This document shows, in pieces, positions 29,370-31,341 of a stretch of 31,341 nt of DNA (its first letter is position 1; every line of letters starts with the position of its first letter). The DNA lies in the NCBI GenBank assembly GCA_024364805.1, contig CM044489.1:47821247-47852587 (forward strand), in the 5' to 3' direction. The translations under genes and the position numbers were made by a program. Under the pieces are notes generated by a model. That model made no database searches. It worked only from the letters and a program-made list of their open reading frames with translations, and was not told the DNA's origin. This DNA comes from Euprymna scolopes. Taxonomy: Eukaryota; Mollusca; Cephalopoda; Sepiida; Sepiolidae.

Positions 29370-29771
29370 ACGCTAGTCACTTGGACCATGAAGAATTTTG
29401 TGGGTATCCGAGAGATCTGGTAGGTCTCTCCTTAAATTGTATATGTGCTCTGGAATCGCGGTCACATCCGCCCCAGAGTCCAGCTTGAATTTCGGCGGCA
29501 CTCCATTGATGGCGATATTGGTTCGCCAAGGTTTACTCATGCTGATCTCTGATATTGTCAGAACACCAAGGTACGCATTCTGATCACTTTCAGTCATCCG
29601 AGCTAGGTTTAATTTCGTGCAGCCTTCTTGTGCGGCAGCAGTGAGCATAGTAGCCAATCCTACCACAATTGTGGCTGGTGGTTAAAATTACAGGACATGT
29701 GCGTCTCTGATGTTGGGTTTTGTTACCACAGCGGTGGCACTCAGACTCTGGTCTATGCTGCTGCATGCGCT

Positions 29772-29805
<34 letters not shown>

Positions 29806-30385
29806 TCGATTCTCATAGTGCAATTCTCGCCCGGGTCTGGTCATGTGTTTACCCTGACCTTGTCTGCGAATTCTGTTACTAACGTAGTGGACTGAAATAT
29901 TGTCAGCCGGATCTTCACTAACGATGTGTTCTGGAGACCGCAGGAGATGCTGTTGTGATTTTATTGTTTCACTCTGTTATGCGCGTCTGATAATGGCCCC
30001 GTCCAAGGTGAGGTCTGTAATCATCTGCAGACTTGGTGATAGCTTAGGATCTGTGTATCCAACTTCAATTGTCACGAATTAATTCCTCTTTCAGGTCTCG
30101 GAAATTGAGGTTTTTAACTAGTGTGTGGAGATTAGTGATGAATGAATCAATGGACTCCCCTTCCTCTTGACACCTTCGGTTGAATCTGGCCCGTTCGTAA
30201 ATTATGTTCGTGTCGTCTTTGAAATGGTCATTGAACTTTGCTACCACTATATTGAAGCTCTGGGCTTCCTCGGGTGCAAGTTTGAATGTGGCGAAAATAT
30301 CTTCGGCTTTATCGCCCATACAATATATTAAGGTGTCCACGTGACAAGGACTTGGTTTTTCGACAAGGCTGGACACTGTCCGGTA
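29370..30385 (-). pseudogene. Gag and protease region of the Mag-like fossil
   Basis: The protease part (about 29370-29590) contains INGVPPKFKLDSGADVTAIP, the DSGA-type active site. Upstream, a CCHC-like knuckle (CHRCGNKTQHQRRTCP) and an HNCGRIGYYAHCCR second knuckle mark the nucleocapsid. Gag capsid wording follows at 30065-30376 (KAEDIFATFKLAPEEAQSFN; RARFNRRCQEEGESIDSFIT). The order agrees with one gag-pol unit. Confidence 0.85.
29774..29804. repeat. Poly(T) tract, 31 bases
   Basis: An uninterrupted homopolymer located within the Gypsy fossil. Confidence 0.92.
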
Positions 30386-30470
30386 AGGGTTGAACCGTCG
30401 TATCTATTTTTGCCATAACTCGGGTTGGTCGAACAGAAAGGGTTCTGGTAGGCTCACGTGGCTATTCATT

Positions 30471-30563
30471 CAAGTCTCGTTTATTCACGTTTATGTCCGA
30501 GAGTTTACATTATAAAACAATGAACAAAGGGGGGCAACTCCCACCGATCCAAGGGACATCACA
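30471..30563 (-). repeat. 5' LTR (shared part) of the Mag-like Gypsy fossil
   Basis: Direct repeat of 26345-26436, reading tgtgatgtcccttggatcgg on the minus strand. Differences from the other copy are about three substitutions and one G-run length change. Confidence 0.8.
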
Positions 30564-31080
30564 GGTAAAATAGCGGACTTTTATGCATAAACACGTCCGT
30601 CGTATCATATCTTCGACCTTATCTTTTCGCATCTCCTTGTCTCTGTCTTTCCTGTCTTTCGTGTCCATGTCATATTCGTTCTTTAGTAAATTAATCGGTA
30701 CCCGCTCAGAATCAAAAACAAAAATAAAGAAAAACATGTATGATGTACATATCCGTGACGAAAAGAAAACATTGTACAACAAAGAAATCACGTTAATTGA
30801 TCAAGCAGTTTGATTTTTAAATAAGAAAATCAAATTTTATGGCTAAACTACGAGCGACGATCTCGCAACGCCATGTTAAAAAGTCTGAAGACAGAAGGGA
30901 GATAACTCCAAATCAAACTTTTAGAAAGTTGTTCTTAATGGGGGAGTATTGGAAAACTCAAATTTGCTTAAAAATACTTGTGTGTATAAACTTTATTTTT
31001 TTTTCTGATCAGTCTGTAGTGGAATTGGGTCCTAAATGGATGATAATGCTTTGTTACCTAGACTAAGATTCTTCCACAAA
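30564..31080. other. Flanking stretch, no gene recognised
   Basis: Short frames on both strands overlap here without recognisable domains. Near 30605-30665 there is a CT-rich patch. I see no RNA gene or transposon terminus. Confidence 0.5.
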
Positions 31081-31089
31081 ATACTTTTT

Positions 31090-31341
31090 CGACCACTGAT
31101 AGCCATGACAAAATTACAACAGATAGACCTGAGAGCCCATCCTCCAAATTCCTCGACTTTAATAGGCAACATGAATTGAAATAAATACATTGAGGACATT
31201 GCCAATGCTGGTGCAAAGAATGGGGGTTCCCTCTGCCGTGCTAGAAAATTACTCGCGCCTGAAAATATCCAGCATCTCTGTAAATGCACCATTCGCCCAT
31301 GCAGGAGTATTGTTGCCACATCTGGGCTGATGCATCTACCA
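31090..31341 (+). mobile_element. LINE-A copy 5, runs off the window end
   Basis: The plus strand from about 31165 reads NKYIEDIANAGAKNGG, SLCRARKLLAPENIQHLCKC and TIRPC. In another frame it continues with QEYCCHIWADAST to the last base. It aligns with copy 3 (NKYIKDIT, YRARKLLTPES, MEYCCHIWAGAS) in the opposite orientation. There is a stop after NMN and one frame change after TIRPC. The remainder of the element should continue beyond this window. Confidence 0.75.

Larger units (their letters stand above)
26345..30563 (-). mobile_element. Fossil Gypsy (Ty3-like) LTR retrotransposon, Mag-like, near full length
   Basis: This 4.2-kb element lies on the minus strand between two direct repeats (26345-26436 and 30471-30563) that act as its LTRs. 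Parts run in the standard order. Gag capsid lies at about 30065-30380 and a nucleocapsid knuckle (CHRCGNKTQHQRRTCP) near 29740. Protease (LDSGADVTAI) lies near 29485, reverse transcriptase and RNase H at about 28430-29200. The integrase zinc-finger region lies near 28140-28400 and the integrase core at about 27560-28145. A pol C-terminus (IRRNRRHIVP) lies near 26780. A polypurine tract (aaaaaaagggaga on the minus strand) sits directly before the 3' LTR. The LTRs differ by about three substitutions and one indel in 92 bp (3-4%), so the insertion is fairly young. The coding region nevertheless has several breaks and cannot be functional. The Mag-like assignment is tentative. Confidence 0.88.

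Overview
This window looks like repeat-rich intergenic DNA from an invertebrate animal genome. The evidence is an AT-rich background, abundant microsatellites and homopolymer runs, eukaryotic transposons of every major class, and no bacterial-type gene packing. The element mix (CsRn1-like and Mag-like Gypsy elements, two mariner lineages, RTE-type and CR1/Jockey-type LINEs, tRNA-derived SINEs, short Helitron-like elements) fits a protostome, perhaps a mollusc. The sequence alone does not fix the phylum. I found no convincing host gene, exon, tRNA gene, rRNA gene or CRISPR array.

Layout. 1-4.6 kb: AT-rich DNA with a 3' LINE fragment, a degenerate ~21-bp minisatellite, microsatellites, and copies of one tRNA-derived SINE family (SINE-2), two of them head to head. 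4.65-5.91 kb: a complete-length mariner with both terminal inverted repeats and a decayed transposase, followed by eight copies of a 25-bp minisatellite. 6.6-7.8 kb: a transposase C-terminal scrap, a copy of a second SINE family (SINE-1) and a fold-back repeat. 8.8-12.2 kb: a fossil CsRn1-like Gypsy element on the minus strand. 12.97-14.6 kb: a SINE-2 copy and a longer LINE 3' piece. 14.7-17 kb: an unexplained block, a MITE with 54-bp inverted repeats, and an old irritans-type mariner. 17.2-18.5 kb: an RTE-type LINE whose two ends are joined by a large internal deletion, then an internally deleted mariner-like element. 19-20.2 kb: another LINE fragment and two SINE-1 copies in the same orientation. 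20.5-21.7 kb: a 258-bp direct repeat. 21.1-26.1 kb: Helitron-like elements and another LINE 3' end in AT-rich DNA. 26.3-30.6 kb: a second fossil Gypsy element (Mag-like) with short terminal repeats. The window ends inside another LINE copy.

The genes do not form a pathway. They are a layered record of mobile-element insertions and decay. The most informative points are the internally deleted RTE, the tandemly repeated LINE tail, the two SINE families with recurrent tails, the 258-bp repeat whose differences are clustered, and the Helitron copy with definable ends. No previously undescribed system was evident. All domain calls are by eye, without database searches.
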